Source of the DNA: an uncultured Blautia sp.
Lineage (GTDB): Bacteria; Bacillota_A; Clostridia; Lachnospirales; Lachnospiraceae
Length of the DNA: 24,087 bases
Reading direction: 5' to 3'
Assembly (NCBI GenBank): GCA_905209435.1
Contig: CAJLTE010000045.1
Location: 1 to 24,087, forward strand
Part shown: positions 15,622 to 24,087 of the stretch, piece by piece
Layout: every line of letters begins with the position of its first letter
How positions within the stretch are numbered: the stretch's first letter is position 1
Position numbers and translations under genes: made by a program
The notes under the pieces: generated by a model
The model's input: only the letters and a program-made list of their open reading frames with translations
Database searches by the model: none
What the model was told of the DNA's origin: nothing

Positions 15622-17541
15622 TTACTTCACTGACATCTGATCTAACTGCTCCAGCCACACTTTCGCACTTGCATCACTTGGCATTCTCAGGTCGCCTCTC
15701 GGTGAAACCGCAACACTTCCCACTTTCGGACCATCAGGCAGACAGGAACGTTTAAACTGTTGTGCAAAGAATCTCCAGTAGAAAGTTCTCAGCCATTTAA
15801 AGATCGTCTCTTTATCATAAATACCTTCAAAGGTCTCACATGCCAGTCTGTAAATTTTCTCCGGTTCAAATCCTGCACGAAGCATATAATACAGATAGAA
15901 GTCATGCAGTTCATACGGACCAACAAGATCCTCTGTCTTCTGTGCGATCTTACCATCCTTAGGTGGCAGAAGTTCCGGACTTACCGGTGTATCCAGAATA
16001 TCAAGAAGAACCTCTGTTAGCTTCTCATCTCCGCAGGTATCTGCATAATAACGAACCAGATGACGGACCAGAGTCTTCGGTACTGATGCATTCACACCAT
16101 ACATGGACATATGGTCACCATTATAGGTTGCCCATCCAAGCGCCAGTTCTGACAAATCTCCTGTTCCTACCAGAATAGAACCATCCTGGTTTGCACTGTC
16201 CATGAGAATTTGTGTTCTCTCTCTTGCCTGGCTGTTTTCATAAGTCACATCATGCACTTCCGGATCATGATTAATATCTCTGAAATGTACATTAACTGCT
16301 GCTTTAATATTAATCTCACTTAAAGTCGCACCCAGACACTCACTTAATTTGCAGGCATTCTGGTAAGTTCTGTCAGTAGTTCCAAAACACGGCATTGTAA
16401 TACAGTGGATATCTTTTCTGTCTGCCCCGGACAGGTCAAACGCTCTTGCGATAACAAGAAGCGCCAGTGTAGAATCAAGTCCACCGGAAAGTCCTACTGT
16501 CGCTTTATGACAATGAATATGATCCATACGCTTCTTAAGTCCCATTGCCTGGATATTCAGAATCTCATCACAGCGCATATCTCTTTCTTCTTTTCTGGAT
16601 GGTACAAAAGGATACTGGGCATATTTTCTGGTTAACTTAGTCTCTTCTATGTTCAGATGGAAGCGAACTTTCAGATGATCACTGTCATCTGTCGGCTGAT
16701 AGGTCGTCAGTCTTCTTCTCTCATCATTAAGTCTCTGTACATCGATCTCGCTGCATACAATACCATTCTGAAAACGTTTTCCCTCTGCAAGGATCATACC
16801 ATTCTCAGCAATCATATTCTGTCCGCCAAACACAAGATCCTGTGTGGACTCTCCCTCACCGGCATTTGCATAAACATATCCGCACACAAGGCGTGCAGAC
16901 TGTCCGGAAACAAGATTTCTGCGATAGCTGTCCTTACCGACCATCTCATTACTTGCAGAGAGGTTCACGATCAGGTTTGCTCCTGCCTGTGCATGAAGAA
17001 CGCTTGGCGGTAATGTCACCCACAGATCCTCACAAATCTCGGCTGCAGCCACAAGTTCCGGTTCCTCTTCGCATACAAAAAGGAGATCACTTCCAAACGG
17101 AACTCTTTTTCCCTCAATATCCATATATTCCAGGCAGCCAAGTCCTGATGCAAAATGACGCTGCTCATAAAACTCTCCATAATTCGGAAGATACGTTTTC
17201 GGCACAAATCCTATAATCTCTCCTCTGTTCAGAACTGCTGCTACATTATACAGTTTTCCATGATTTCTAAGCGGCGCACCTACAAAAATCAGTGCATCCA
17301 CGTCTGTTGTCTCTTTTGCAATCTTCAGCAGAGTCTCCCACGCACTGTCCAGAAGTCTTCTCTGCAGAAACAAATCCTGGCAGGTATAACCTGTGATACA
17401 AAGTTCCGGAAAAACCATAACTTTGACATGCTCTTTTTCCATCTCATGGATAAGTCTGATGATTTCATTTCCGTTTGCATTACAATCCGCAACTGTGATA
17501 TATGGTGTTGCGGCTGCTGTTTTGATATAACCGTGTCTCAT
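15622..17541 (-). CDS. nadE: Glutamine-dependent NAD+ synthetase
   Basis: 639-residue two-domain enzyme that makes NAD+ from nicotinate adenine dinucleotide, ATP and glutamine. The N-terminal nitrilase-type glutaminase has its triad: E46 in FPELCITGY, K115 in VPKTYLPNYGEFYE, and C170 in AAEICEDLW. The C-terminal synthetase domain has the P-loop SGGLDS (352-357) and the conserved GTGDLSELALGWATYNGDH. The ammonia made in the first domain is channelled to the second. AGGGG lies six bases before the ATG at 17541, 13 bases after the hslO stop, so it is the last gene of the methyltransferase-hslO-nadE operon. Length and all key residues are normal. Confidence 0.97.
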   Translation of the reverse strand: MRHGYIKTAAATPYITVADCNANGNEIIRLIHEMEKEHVKVMVFPELCITGYTCQDLFLQRRLLDSAWETLLKIAKETTDVDALIFVGAPLRNHGKLYNVAAVLNRGEIIGFVPKTYLPNYGEFYEQRHFASGLGCLEYMDIEGKRVPFGSDLLFVCEEEPELVAAAEICEDLWVTLPPSVLHAQAGANLIVNLSASNEMVGKDSYRRNLVSGQSARLVCGYVYANAGEGESTQDLVFGGQNMIAENGMILAEGKRFQNGIVCSEIDVQRLNDERRRLTTYQPTDDSDHLKVRFHLNIEETKLTRKYAQYPFVPSRKEERDMRCDEILNIQAMGLKKRMDHIHCHKATVGLSGGLDSTLALLVIARAFDLSGADRKDIHCITMPCFGTTDRTYQNACKLSECLGATLSEINIKAAVNVHFRDINHDPEVHDVTYENSQARERTQILMDSANQDGSILVGTGDLSELALGWATYNGDHMSMYGVNASVPKTLVRHLVRYYADTCGDEKLTEVLLDILDTPVSPELLPPKDGKIAQKTEDLVGPYELHDFYLYYMLRAGFEPEKIYRLACETFEGIYDKETIFKWLRTFYWRFFAQQFKRSCLPDGPKVGSVAVSPRGDLRMPSDASAKVWLEQLDQMSVK

Positions 17542-17554
17542 TTTCTACCCCTTT

Positions 17555-18442
17555 TTATTTACACTTACGCAGAATTTCTTTCAGTTCTTCTACAGTAAAC
17601 TCATAATTATGATTACAGAAATGACAGTTCATCTCAATCGGCTTGCCTTCCTGGATCATCTCGTTAAGCTCTTTTCTTCCAATACTGATCAGGGCTTTCT
17701 CTACTCTTTCTCTGCTGCAGTTGCAGTAGAACTCCGTAGGAATCTTCTCATTAATCTCCATATCAAAACCGTCCAGTACTTTCTCCAGAAGACTTTCCGG
17801 AGTATGCCCTTCTTCCAGAAGGCTGGTAACAGAAGTGATCTTTTGTACATTCTCTTCCAGTTTCGCGATCGTACTCTCTTCTGCAAAAGGCATCAGCTGT
17901 ACAATAAATCCCCCAGCCTGACGTACTGTATTGTCCTTATTCATAAGCACTCCCAGACCAACAGCTGATGGAACCTGCTCACTTGTTGCAAAATAATACG
18001 TAAGATCTTCTGCTATTTCACTGGTCTGCAGTGCAACCTGTCCTACATATGGCTCTTTTAAGCCCATGTCCTTAATTACATTCATAAATCCAACACCGAC
18101 AGCGCCCGCAACATCCAGTTTACCTTTGCTGTTTGCCGGGATACATACATTAGGATTACCTACATATCCCTTTACACGTCCTTTGGAATCTGCTGTTACA
18201 GTGATTCCCTCCAGCGGACCGCCAGCTTTGATCTGAAGTGTAAGGATATCCTTGTCCCCCTTCATCATTGTGCCCATCATGGCACCTGCTGTAAGCAAAC
18301 GTCCAAGTGCTGCTGTTGCAACCGGACTTGTGTTGTGATCCTTTCTTGCTTCTTCTACAGTTTCTGTAGTTACTGCTGCAAAAGCACGAATCTGGTCATT
18401 TGCAGCAATCGCTCTTATGATATAATCATTCATTCGTTTCAT
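17555..18442 (-). CDS. hslO: Redox-regulated chaperonin Hsp33
   Basis: 295-residue cytoplasmic holdase chaperone activated by oxidation. The C-terminal zinc switch is complete: C240 and C242 (YCNCS) and C273 and C276 (CHFC), with 30 residues between the pairs. The N-terminal core carries the family sequences MNDYIIRAIAAN, GRLLTAGAMMGTMMKG and GGPLEGITVTAD. Two ATGs are possible: 18442 (MKRMNDY, AGAGG only three bases ahead) and 18433 (MNDY, twelve bases); the longer form is given. It lies 21 bases downstream of the methyltransferase gene and 13 bases upstream of nadE, so the three are probably one transcript. Confidence 0.96.
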   Translation of the reverse strand: MKRMNDYIIRAIAANDQIRAFAAVTTETVEEARKDHNTSPVATAALGRLLTAGAMMGTMMKGDKDILTLQIKAGGPLEGITVTADSKGRVKGYVGNPNVCIPANSKGKLDVAGAVGVGFMNVIKDMGLKEPYVGQVALQTSEIAEDLTYYFATSEQVPSAVGLGVLMNKDNTVRQAGGFIVQLMPFAEESTIAKLEENVQKITSVTSLLEEGHTPESLLEKVLDGFDMEINEKIPTEFYCNCSRERVEKALISIGRKELNEMIQEGKPIEMNCHFCNHNYEFTVEELKEILRKCK

Positions 18443-18463
18443 CTACCTCTCTGTTCATCTATT

Positions 18464-19273
18464 CTAAACTTCTGCGTGCTCTGTACGTTCCGGGATTCTT
18501 CCGTGATACTCATTCTCCGCACTCTTACCATGCTCTTTTGCAATAAAAGTCAGACGTTCACAGTTCTCATCTCCCTGCTTATGTGTATATGCATCATAAA
18601 TAGCAACCAGCTCCATCCCTGCTTTCCTGATCATGCTTTTGATCGTTTCTATTGAATAGGCACGCTGCACATGCTCCTCTTCACATTTCTCATACAACCC
18701 ATCTTCTCTCGGAAGAAAAAGTGCCAGCTCATACACATTCAGATTATTCTCCTGATCATAACTATTCTCCCAGATAAAGCTTCCGTCTTCTCTGTCTTCT
18801 GCAATGGTCGTATCCCCAATCACATCGCGGTATTTATGAATCGTATTCATATCAAAGATAAAAAGTCCGCCCGGATCCAGATAATTATTTACCAGTGCAA
18901 AAAGATACTCCAGATCTTCCTCATCTGTCAGATAATTCATACTGTCACAGACGCTGACCACCGCACGAACTGTACCATAAAGTTCAAAATCCTGCATATC
19001 CTGCAATAAGTACAGAATATCATGTCCGGATTCTGCCCTTTTCTCCATGGCCTCCGCAAGCATTTCCTCTGAATTGTCAATTCCGATCATATCGTATCCG
19101 GCATCTGCAAGCATCTCTGTCACAGTTCCTGTACCACATCCAAGTTCCAGCACCAGACCATCTTTGACCTCATTCTCTCCCAGTGTCTGTATAATATAGT
19201 CTGCCCATTCACGATAATTTACATTATCCATAAAACTATCATAAACACTGGCAAATCTTCCATATGATTCCAT
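18464..19273 (-). CDS. Class I SAM-dependent methyltransferase, substrate unknown
   Basis: 269-residue soluble methyltransferase. Motif I is VLELGCGTGT (41-50), the ribose-binding acidic residue is in MIGIDNS (62-68), and the later strand is LFIFDMNT. It starts MESYGRFASVYDSFMD, the usual opening of the Firmicutes family found near hslO-type genes. The last 20 residues or so (KSAENEYHGRIPERTEHAEV) are a charged tail beyond the fold. GAGGAA lies about six to eight bases before the ATG. First gene of the operon with hslO and nadE. Substrate cannot be read from the sequence; small molecule or RNA are both possible. Confidence 0.9.
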   Translation of the reverse strand: MESYGRFASVYDSFMDNVNYREWADYIIQTLGENEVKDGLVLELGCGTGTVTEMLADAGYDMIGIDNSEEMLAEAMEKRAESGHDILYLLQDMQDFELYGTVRAVVSVCDSMNYLTDEEDLEYLFALVNNYLDPGGLFIFDMNTIHKYRDVIGDTTIAEDREDGSFIWENSYDQENNLNVYELALFLPREDGLYEKCEEEHVQRAYSIETIKSMIRKAGMELVAIYDAYTHKQGDENCERLTFIAKEHGKSAENEYHGRIPERTEHAEV

Positions 19274-19365
19274 TTCTTATTCCTCATGATTTCTATATGA
19301 CTGATATTTTTCGACCAGTTATATTCTTCATTTTTCCTTTGCTGTTGTCTTGCAAATCAATGTAT

Positions 19366-19395
19366 ATTGTACCATAAACCCTGTCAGCATGTAAA
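19366..19395 (-). promoter_or_regulatory. Promoter of the methyltransferase-hslO-nadE operon
   Basis: On the minus strand TTTACA (19395-19390), an 18-base spacer, then TACAAT (19371-19366) with a TG extension (TGGTACAAT). It gives a leader of about 85 bases that contains a 12-codon open frame at 19293-19331. It lies just past the terminator of the upstream lipoprotein gene. Confidence 0.6.
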
Positions 19396-19397
19396 CT

Positions 19398-19431
19398 GAA
19401 AAAGACGGCCGCCATTATAGCAGCCGTCTTT
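19398..19431 (-). terminator. Terminator of the lipoprotein gene
   Basis: AAAGACGGC (19401-19409) pairs with GCCGTCTTT (19423-19431), with an inner GC/GC pair and an ATTATA-containing loop. On the minus strand five T follow the stem. It lies about 75 bases beyond the lipoprotein stop; a smaller stem, CCAGTGC/GCACT, lies between (about 19478-19500). Confidence 0.82.
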
Positions 19432-19504
19432 ATTGTCACTGTTCACTCCGCGCTCAGCAATACACTTTGCAATACGTCCAGTGCCAATCAGCACTCTGGT
19501 CTAA

Positions 19505-20617
19505 TTACTGATTTTTAGGCATATATCTTACATACGCCGGTTCGCCATGATAATAATAATCTGTTCCGTTCTCATCGTAAACATCCTCACCATTAGCGAA
19601 ATCGTAAGTATTTCCGTCATCGTCACACCATGTTCCGTCACCGTTTGGATAAATTACCAGCGGCTGTCCGTCAGAGTTTCTGTAGATAGTTCTTGTCTGA
19701 TCTGTATCATAGTCCGGATCATCTGTTCCAACCGGTGTTCCGTCTGCATAGTATCCATTGGAAGAACCATCGTCATAATCATAAGATCCGTCGCTGCTTC
19801 CGTCTGATGAATAGCTTCCATCTGATGAGCTGTCACTGTAAGAGCTGTCTGTAGACGCAGATCCGTCTGTTGAACTATCTGTTGATGTTCCATCAGAAGC
19901 TGCTGGGTCTGTTGTTCCGGTTGTACCAGTTGCAGATGTACCAGTACTTCCGGCAGATCCTGTTGCTGCAGCTTTCAGTACAGAGTCACCGGAGATAGTG
20001 AAAGAATCAACAGCAGATTTCACGCCTGCCAGTGCATCGTCTGTCTTTACAGAACCTGCCACACTGTAAAACTCAGTTGTATTATCTGTGAAATATTTAT
20101 TTACAACGTATTTATAATCACTCTTATCAGTCAGATAATGAACTGTGTAGCTGTATACATTTACACCGCTGACTTCTTCTGATTTGTAATCCTGGATTTC
20201 AAAGTCTGTACCCTCTACCAGATTATCAGCTTTTACAAGTGCAGAAGCTGTATCCTGAGAACTTGGGATAATTGCTACAGACATATCCTCATCACCTGAA
20301 CCATGCAGAATGAGAAGTTTGCCCTGTTTCGGTGATTCAAAGCTTAACATTTCATCAGAATCAGATTTATTTGCCCATGTTGCATCCGGAAGCTTGATGG
20401 ATACTGCTTTATTCTTAGATGTATAAGTAGTATTCTGTGCATTCGCCGGTGCCGGTGTTGGTGTTGCTTTCGGCGCCTTAGTCGGTTCCGGTGTTGGTGT
20501 CACCTGTACTACGCTGGAATCTTCATCTTTATTACCACCAAAAAAGTTGCATGCAGTCATAGAAGTAGATAATACAACTGTTGCAGCTAATAACATTAGT
20601 ACTTTTTTATTTTTCAT
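19505..20617 (-). CDS. Secreted lipoprotein with PT-rich linker and Ser/Asp/Tyr-rich C-terminus
   Basis: 370-residue predicted lipoprotein of unrecognised family. The signal peptide MKNKKVLMLLAATVVLSTS ends in a lipobox with the lipidated cysteine at C23 (MTAC). A Pro/Thr/Ala-rich linker follows (about 37-58), then a folded domain to about residue 210 (AVSIKLPDATWANKSDSDEM ... FYSVAGSVKTDDALAGVKSAVDSF), resembling PsbP/DUF-type domains. After that come about 90 residues of low complexity with SSDGSY-like units, and a C-terminal segment with YPNGDGTW and DDDGNTYDF-like motifs. AAGGAGG lies six bases before the ATG at 20617; the frame runs on to 20653 without a better start. Own promoter and terminator. 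Function unknown; cell-surface role inferred. Confidence 0.88.
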   Translation of the reverse strand: MKNKKVLMLLAATVVLSTSMTACNFFGGNKDEDSSVVQVTPTPEPTKAPKATPTPAPANAQNTTYTSKNKAVSIKLPDATWANKSDSDEMLSFESPKQGKLLILHGSGDEDMSVAIIPSSQDTASALVKADNLVEGTDFEIQDYKSEEVSGVNVYSYTVHYLTDKSDYKYVVNKYFTDNTTEFYSVAGSVKTDDALAGVKSAVDSFTISGDSVLKAAATGSAGSTGTSATGTTGTTDPAASDGTSTDSSTDGSASTDSSYSDSSSDGSYSSDGSSDGSYDYDDGSSNGYYADGTPVGTDDPDYDTDQTRTIYRNSDGQPLVIYPNGDGTWCDDDGNTYDFANGEDVYDENGTDYYYHGEPAYVRYMPKNQ

Positions 20618-20660
20618 AATATCCTCCTTAGAATAGATATAATCTTCAAGCAATAACTAT

Positions 20661-20689
20661 ATTTTACAATTTTATTACATGGATGTCAA
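20661..20689 (-). promoter_or_regulatory. Sigma-A promoter of the lipoprotein gene
   Basis: On the minus strand TTGACA (20689-20684), a 17-base spacer and TAAAAT (20666-20661). This is one mismatch from consensus overall and gives a leader of roughly 35-40 bases ending in AAGGAGG. The remaining intergenic sequence to 20866 shows no clear terminator for the helicase gene. Confidence 0.8.
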
Positions 20690-20866
20690 TGTTGATTCCC
20701 TCACCGAGTATGAAATAACTGTGAATTAAGTTGTTCTTTTACACTGCACCCAATTTTCTGCCTAATCATAGCACGCAGCATTTTTCACCTGTAACTTATG
20801 GATTACCTTCCTGTATTGCCTGACTGTTTTTTAATATTTTTGTAATATTTTCATCCATATCCTGCC

Positions 20867-22924
20867 TTATTTTTCAACCTCATACATATGCAGTTCATGA
20901 AGTGCTCGAGTCGCTGCAATGTATCTTGCCTGGCGTGTCAGCGGACTCTGATCTTCCCGTGGAAATACGGCAAACACCTGGTCAAATTCCAGTCCTTTTG
21001 CCAGATAGAAAGTTGTAACTGTCAGACCTTTTTTAAAACTTGTGCTGTTTCTGTCCAGATAAGACAGGCGCTCTTTTACGTCGAACCCCTTTTCTTTCAG
21101 AAGGTCTTTCAGAATGAGCCACATTCTTTCTGCCTCTTTCTCTGTGCGAAGAACAACTGCCGCAGTCTCATATTCCTCTTCCCCAAGTTTCAGCACATCT
21201 GTAATCTTCTGTGCGGCTTTCTCCACATCCGCAAATGTTTTCTCCTCCACTGGTACTCCATGGCGCTCAAAGAGTTCCATATCTTCAATCCCTGCCAGCT
21301 TATTTGCATAAGATGCGATTTCTATGGTATTGCGGTAACTCTTATTCATAATGATCTTATGAATATCCCGTCCAAAAATCTTCGGCAGGAACGTCAACAC
21401 ATCCTGCTGTTTATCATCCATGGTCTGCGCCCGGTCACCCAGGATTGTCATTCGGCAGGAGAAAATTCTCTGAATGATCTCATACTGAAGTCTGGAATAA
21501 TCCTGCATTTCATCAACTACCAGATGCTTGATATTGCTTCGACCCTGCTGGCTCTGCAGACGATATTTCAGGTAAAGTACAGGATATACATCCTCATATT
21601 TCAGTTTTCTCTTCTCATAGGAAGCACGCGGAAGTCCTTTGTATCCATTCTCTTTCAGAAACTGGCTGTAGATCACATAGAAATCTCTGGTCACATACAG
21701 CTTCATAAATTTCTCACGGATCAGGTCTTTCTCATCATCTGCCAGATCACGGTCGCGCAGAGTCTCTACCTCATCAATGAAATAGTCTGCAACTGCATCC
21801 ATTCTGGACAGAAGAGGAAAATCCTGGAATTTAAAATAGAACAGCTCAATAATTTCAGCCTCAGTTTTCACAAATCCCTTATATTCCACATCCCTGAAAT
21901 TCATCAGGCGGTCTTCCAGTTCTACGATATAGCGTTCCATAAGATTAATAAATTCCATAGACTGCTTTTCCTCTGCCAGAGAAACTTTGTGTGGAAAACG
22001 AATTCTGCGTTCGATCTCGTCATAGCGATCCTCGCAGTCAGAAACCGTATCTCGCAACTGTTTGTAAGCAAAAAGATCGAAACTCATTTCCTTGATATTC
22101 TCTTCTCCCAGCTCCGGCAGGATATGTGAAATATAATCAGAAAATACACCGTTGGGTGACAGGATCAGAATATTTGAGGATTTCAGATTCTGTCTGTCAT
22201 GATAGAGAAGATAAGCAATTCTGTGAAGCGCTACGGAAGTCTTTCCGCTTCCTGCTGCTCCCTGTATCACCATAATCCTGTCTTTCGTATTTCGGATGAT
22301 GGCATTCTGTTCTTTCTGGATAGTACGGATGATGTTCTTAAGCTGAACTTCTCCATTACTTCCAAGCTCTGCTTTCAGAATCTCGTCGTCGATTTTTACA
22401 TCACTCTCAAATTCATAGACCATTTTTCCATTGCGGATCTTGTACTGCCATTTGGAAGCAACTTCGCCATGTATCTCGCCCATCGGTGCTTCATAGGAAG
22501 CCGGTCCCTTATCATAATCATAGAACAGACCACTCACCGGAGCTCGCCAGTCATATACCAGCGGAATATGCCCTGCTTTCTCCGCAAAGTTTCCAATTCC
22601 AATATAAAAAATCTCAGGCTCGTCCTCACCCTCATAAATGAAGTCAACTCTTCCAAAGAACGGAGAATCCACCATTCTGCGGAATCTCTGTTTCAGGATC
22701 AGCTGTTCTTCATTTGCAGAAATCTGGCGAAACAATGCCTGCTGGTTATCGTAATTCTCATAGCCATACTGGTCCATCTCTGTATAATTCTCCCAGTAAT
22801 ACTCATGCATTCCCTCGACTTCTTTCTGTCCTTCCACAAGAGACAGGCTGATTTCTGCGATTCGTTCTTTTAATTTTTCCAATACATAATTGAGATATTC
22901 TCTGCCGTTTTTCTTATCTGTCAT
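20867..22924 (-). CDS. helD: HelD-type UvrD-like helicase (RNA polymerase recycling ATPase)
   Basis: 685-residue superfamily 1 ATPase. The N-terminal region (1-75) is helical and likely coiled-coil, as in HelD proteins that insert into RNA polymerase. Motor motifs: GAAGSGKTSVALHR (222-235), VVDEMQD (469-475), GDRAQTMDD, NKSYRNTIEIASYA, TTFYLAKGLEFDQVF and AATRALHE near the end. HelD removes RNA polymerase from stalled complexes in Bacillus and can affect rifamycin sensitivity in some lineages. The frame opens with TTG at 22960, but AAAGGA lies ten bases before the ATG at 22924, which is preferred. Monocistronic. A defence or repair helicase is a less likely alternative, since no partner genes lie beside it. 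Confidence 0.88.
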   Translation of the reverse strand: MTDKKNGREYLNYVLEKLKERIAEISLSLVEGQKEVEGMHEYYWENYTEMDQYGYENYDNQQALFRQISANEEQLILKQRFRRMVDSPFFGRVDFIYEGEDEPEIFYIGIGNFAEKAGHIPLVYDWRAPVSGLFYDYDKGPASYEAPMGEIHGEVASKWQYKIRNGKMVYEFESDVKIDDEILKAELGSNGEVQLKNIIRTIQKEQNAIIRNTKDRIMVIQGAAGSGKTSVALHRIAYLLYHDRQNLKSSNILILSPNGVFSDYISHILPELGEENIKEMSFDLFAYKQLRDTVSDCEDRYDEIERRIRFPHKVSLAEEKQSMEFINLMERYIVELEDRLMNFRDVEYKGFVKTEAEIIELFYFKFQDFPLLSRMDAVADYFIDEVETLRDRDLADDEKDLIREKFMKLYVTRDFYVIYSQFLKENGYKGLPRASYEKRKLKYEDVYPVLYLKYRLQSQQGRSNIKHLVVDEMQDYSRLQYEIIQRIFSCRMTILGDRAQTMDDKQQDVLTFLPKIFGRDIHKIIMNKSYRNTIEIASYANKLAGIEDMELFERHGVPVEEKTFADVEKAAQKITDVLKLGEEEYETAAVVLRTEKEAERMWLILKDLLKEKGFDVKERLSYLDRNSTSFKKGLTVTTFYLAKGLEFDQVFAVFPREDQSPLTRQARYIAATRALHELHMYEVEK

Positions 22925-23069
22925 ATCGTTCGTATCCTTTGATATTCTGTAACCGTTCAATACTTTCCGGAATAATAACCAGATAAACAGTTACTGATAT
23001 TCTTCAATTATTGTTATCGTTTTCTGTTATTTTTATGATGAAAATTATCATTTTTACATAAGATAGTTT

Positions 23070-23078
23070 CTAATTATA
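23070..23078 (-). promoter_or_regulatory. Extended -10 promoter for helD
   Basis: On the minus strand TATAAT (23078-23073) is preceded by TG at the extended -10 position (TGTTATAAT). No good -35 box. It would give a leader of about 145 bases, which contains no structure I recognise. Confidence 0.45.
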
Positions 23079-23114
23079 ACATATCAGAACCTGACAGAAA
23101 AGATGTAAAACTCG

Positions 23115-23165
23115 AAAAAATCCCCCGGACAGTTTTTGAATAATTCAATACTGCCGGAGGATTTT
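23115..23165 (-). terminator. Terminator of the ABC exporter operon
   Basis: AAAATCC-CCGG-CAGT on the left pairs with ACTG-CCGG-GGATTTT on the right, with one mismatch and one bulge. The inner loop holds TTGAAT/ATTCAA. On the minus strand the stem is followed by six T. It lies 90 bases after the exporter stop. The 89 bases between (23166-23254) show nothing else apart from a short block resembling 6001-6019. Confidence 0.85.
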
Positions 23166-23254
23166 ATTTATAGCATAGTCAGGCGGATATTTGCACTCAA
23201 CTTCGCTACATAACTCTACACCAAATAATTGCTTTGTCGCTGATTTGATTACAT

Positions 23255-24087
23255 TTATGCAGTGGCTTTATTTTCAAACTGACTGTTATACAGATCAGCA
23301 TAGAAACCTTTCTTCGCAAGAAGTTCTTTATGATTTCCCTGCTCAATAATATCGCCGTCTTTCATAACCAGGATCAGATCTGCATCCTTAATTGTAGACA
23401 ATCTGTGCGCGATAACAAAACTTGTTCTGCCTTTCATCAGGTTATCCATAGCCTTCTGGATCTGCATCTCTGTTCTGGTATCGACAGAAGATGTCGCCTC
23501 ATCCAGGATCAGGATCTTATTGTCCGCAAGGATTGCTCTGGCAATAGTCAGAAGCTGTTTCTGTCCCTGAGAAATGTTGCTGGTCTCTTCATCCAGAATC
23601 ATATTATAACCGCCCGGCTGCTGCATGATAAAGTTGTGTACATGAGCTGCCTTGGCTGCTGCAATTACTTCTTCATCTGTTGCATCCAGACGTCCGTAAC
23701 GGATATTTTCCATGATAGTTCCTGAGAATAACCAGGTATCCTGAAGTACCATTCCAAACATTTCACGAAGATTGCTTCTGTTGAAATCCTTAATATCATA
23801 GCCGTCTACTTTGATGGTACCACCATTAAGATCATAGAATCTCATAAGCAGTTTTACCATAGTCGTCTTTCCTGCACCGGTAGGACCTACAATAGCGATC
23901 TTCTGACCATCTTTAACATCAGCAGAGAAGTCATTGATGATGATCTTATCCGGGTTGTAGCCGAATTTTACATGCTCAAACTGCACATCACCTGTAAGCT
24001 TCTCGATGTCTGCGGGACTTGTTTCATTCTGGCTCTCTTCCGGCTCCTCCAGGAATTCAAATACTCGTTCGGAAGCTGCTGCTGAGG
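23255..24087 (-). CDS. ABC exporter, ATP-binding half (N-terminal part beyond window edge)
   Basis: The frame is open to the right edge: the visible 277 residues begin SAAASERVFEFLEEPEE, the linker that follows the transmembrane domain of ABCB-type exporters, so the permease part lies outside. The nucleotide-binding domain has Walker A GPTGAGKTT, a Q-loop in MVLQDTWLFSG, signature NISQGQKQLL, Walker B ILILDEATSSVD and switch histidine AHRLST. All catalytic residues are canonical, so this would be the active half if it works as a heterodimer. A GTG at 23986 is an internal codon, not the start. It ends with QFENKATA. Substrate unknown; multidrug or lipid export is typical. Confidence 0.93.
   Translation of the reverse strand, partial: SAAASERVFEFLEEPEESQNETSPADIEKLTGDVQFEHVKFGYNPDKIIINDFSADVKDGQKIAIVGPTGAGKTTMVKLLMRFYDLNGGTIKVDGYDIKDFNRSNLREMFGMVLQDTWLFSGTIMENIRYGRLDATDEEVIAAAKAAHVHNFIMQQPGGYNMILDEETSNISQGQKQLLTIARAILADNKILILDEATSSVDTRTEMQIQKAMDNLMKGRTSFVIAHRLSTIKDADLILVMKDGDIIEQGNHKELLAKKGFYADLYNSQFENKATA

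Noticed and set aside
15622..19273. Methyltransferase-Hsp33-NAD synthetase as a novel NAD-linked defence system
   Set aside because: All three are ordinary housekeeping families; co-transcription alone does not suggest defence.
20888..22129. 413-residue open frame on the plus strand
   Set aside because: It lies fully antisense to the helicase gene, lacks recognisable domains and is cysteine/histidine/phenylalanine-rich as expected for a mirror frame.

Overview
The window looks like chromosome of a spore-forming, low-to-mid GC Firmicute, most likely a gut Lachnospiraceae (Blautia/Dorea/Ruminococcus type). This is inferred from an addB-addA pair, an alpha/beta-type small acid-soluble spore protein, a PadR-DUF1700-DUF4097 operon, strong AGGAGG ribosome binding sites and clostridial-type ABC exporters. 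No rRNA, tRNA, CRISPR array, integrase, transposase or phage gene is visible. All but two genes lie on the minus strand.

Layout. 1-1103: an ABC transporter operon (MacB/LolD-type ATPase, then an FtsX-like permease cut by the left edge) behind a 27-bp palindromic operator-like site. 1296-3548: a Gfo/Idh/MocA oxidoreductase, a small SASP gene, a Nudix hydrolase and a PspC-domain peptide. 3572-3786: a compact non-coding element with 19-bp inverted ends and 7-bp flanking direct repeats. 3826-5874: an envelope-type operon (PadR regulator, DUF1700/HAAS membrane protein, DUF4097 protein) with a sigma-A promoter overlapped by a perfect 9+9 dyad. 6116-6329: a second, unrelated non-coding element that is almost entirely one hairpin. 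6372-7775 (plus strand): an RsmF-like RNA m5C methyltransferase. 7807-14920: addB-addA, the two-subunit helicase-nuclease for double-strand-break repair. 15127-15564 (plus strand): a membrane-anchored FMN-binding-like protein without the flavinylation motif. 15622-19395: an operon of a class I methyltransferase, Hsp33 (hslO) and glutamine-dependent NAD synthetase (nadE). 19505-20689: a Ser/Asp/Tyr-rich lipoprotein with its own promoter. 20867-23078: a HelD-type helicase. 23255-24087: the C-terminal half of an ABC exporter cut by the right edge.

Most genes are housekeeping or common accessory families. The less ordinary material is non-coding: two distinct MITE-like or structured-RNA-like repeats, two clear palindromic operators, bidirectional terminators built into the ends of coding sequences, and a terminator hairpin that also seems to carry the forespore promoter and ribosome binding site of the SASP gene. 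I did not find a convincing new multi-gene defence or biosynthetic system. The nearest candidate for an under-described system is the PadR/DUF1700/DUF4097/PspC envelope module interrupted by the 3572-3786 element.
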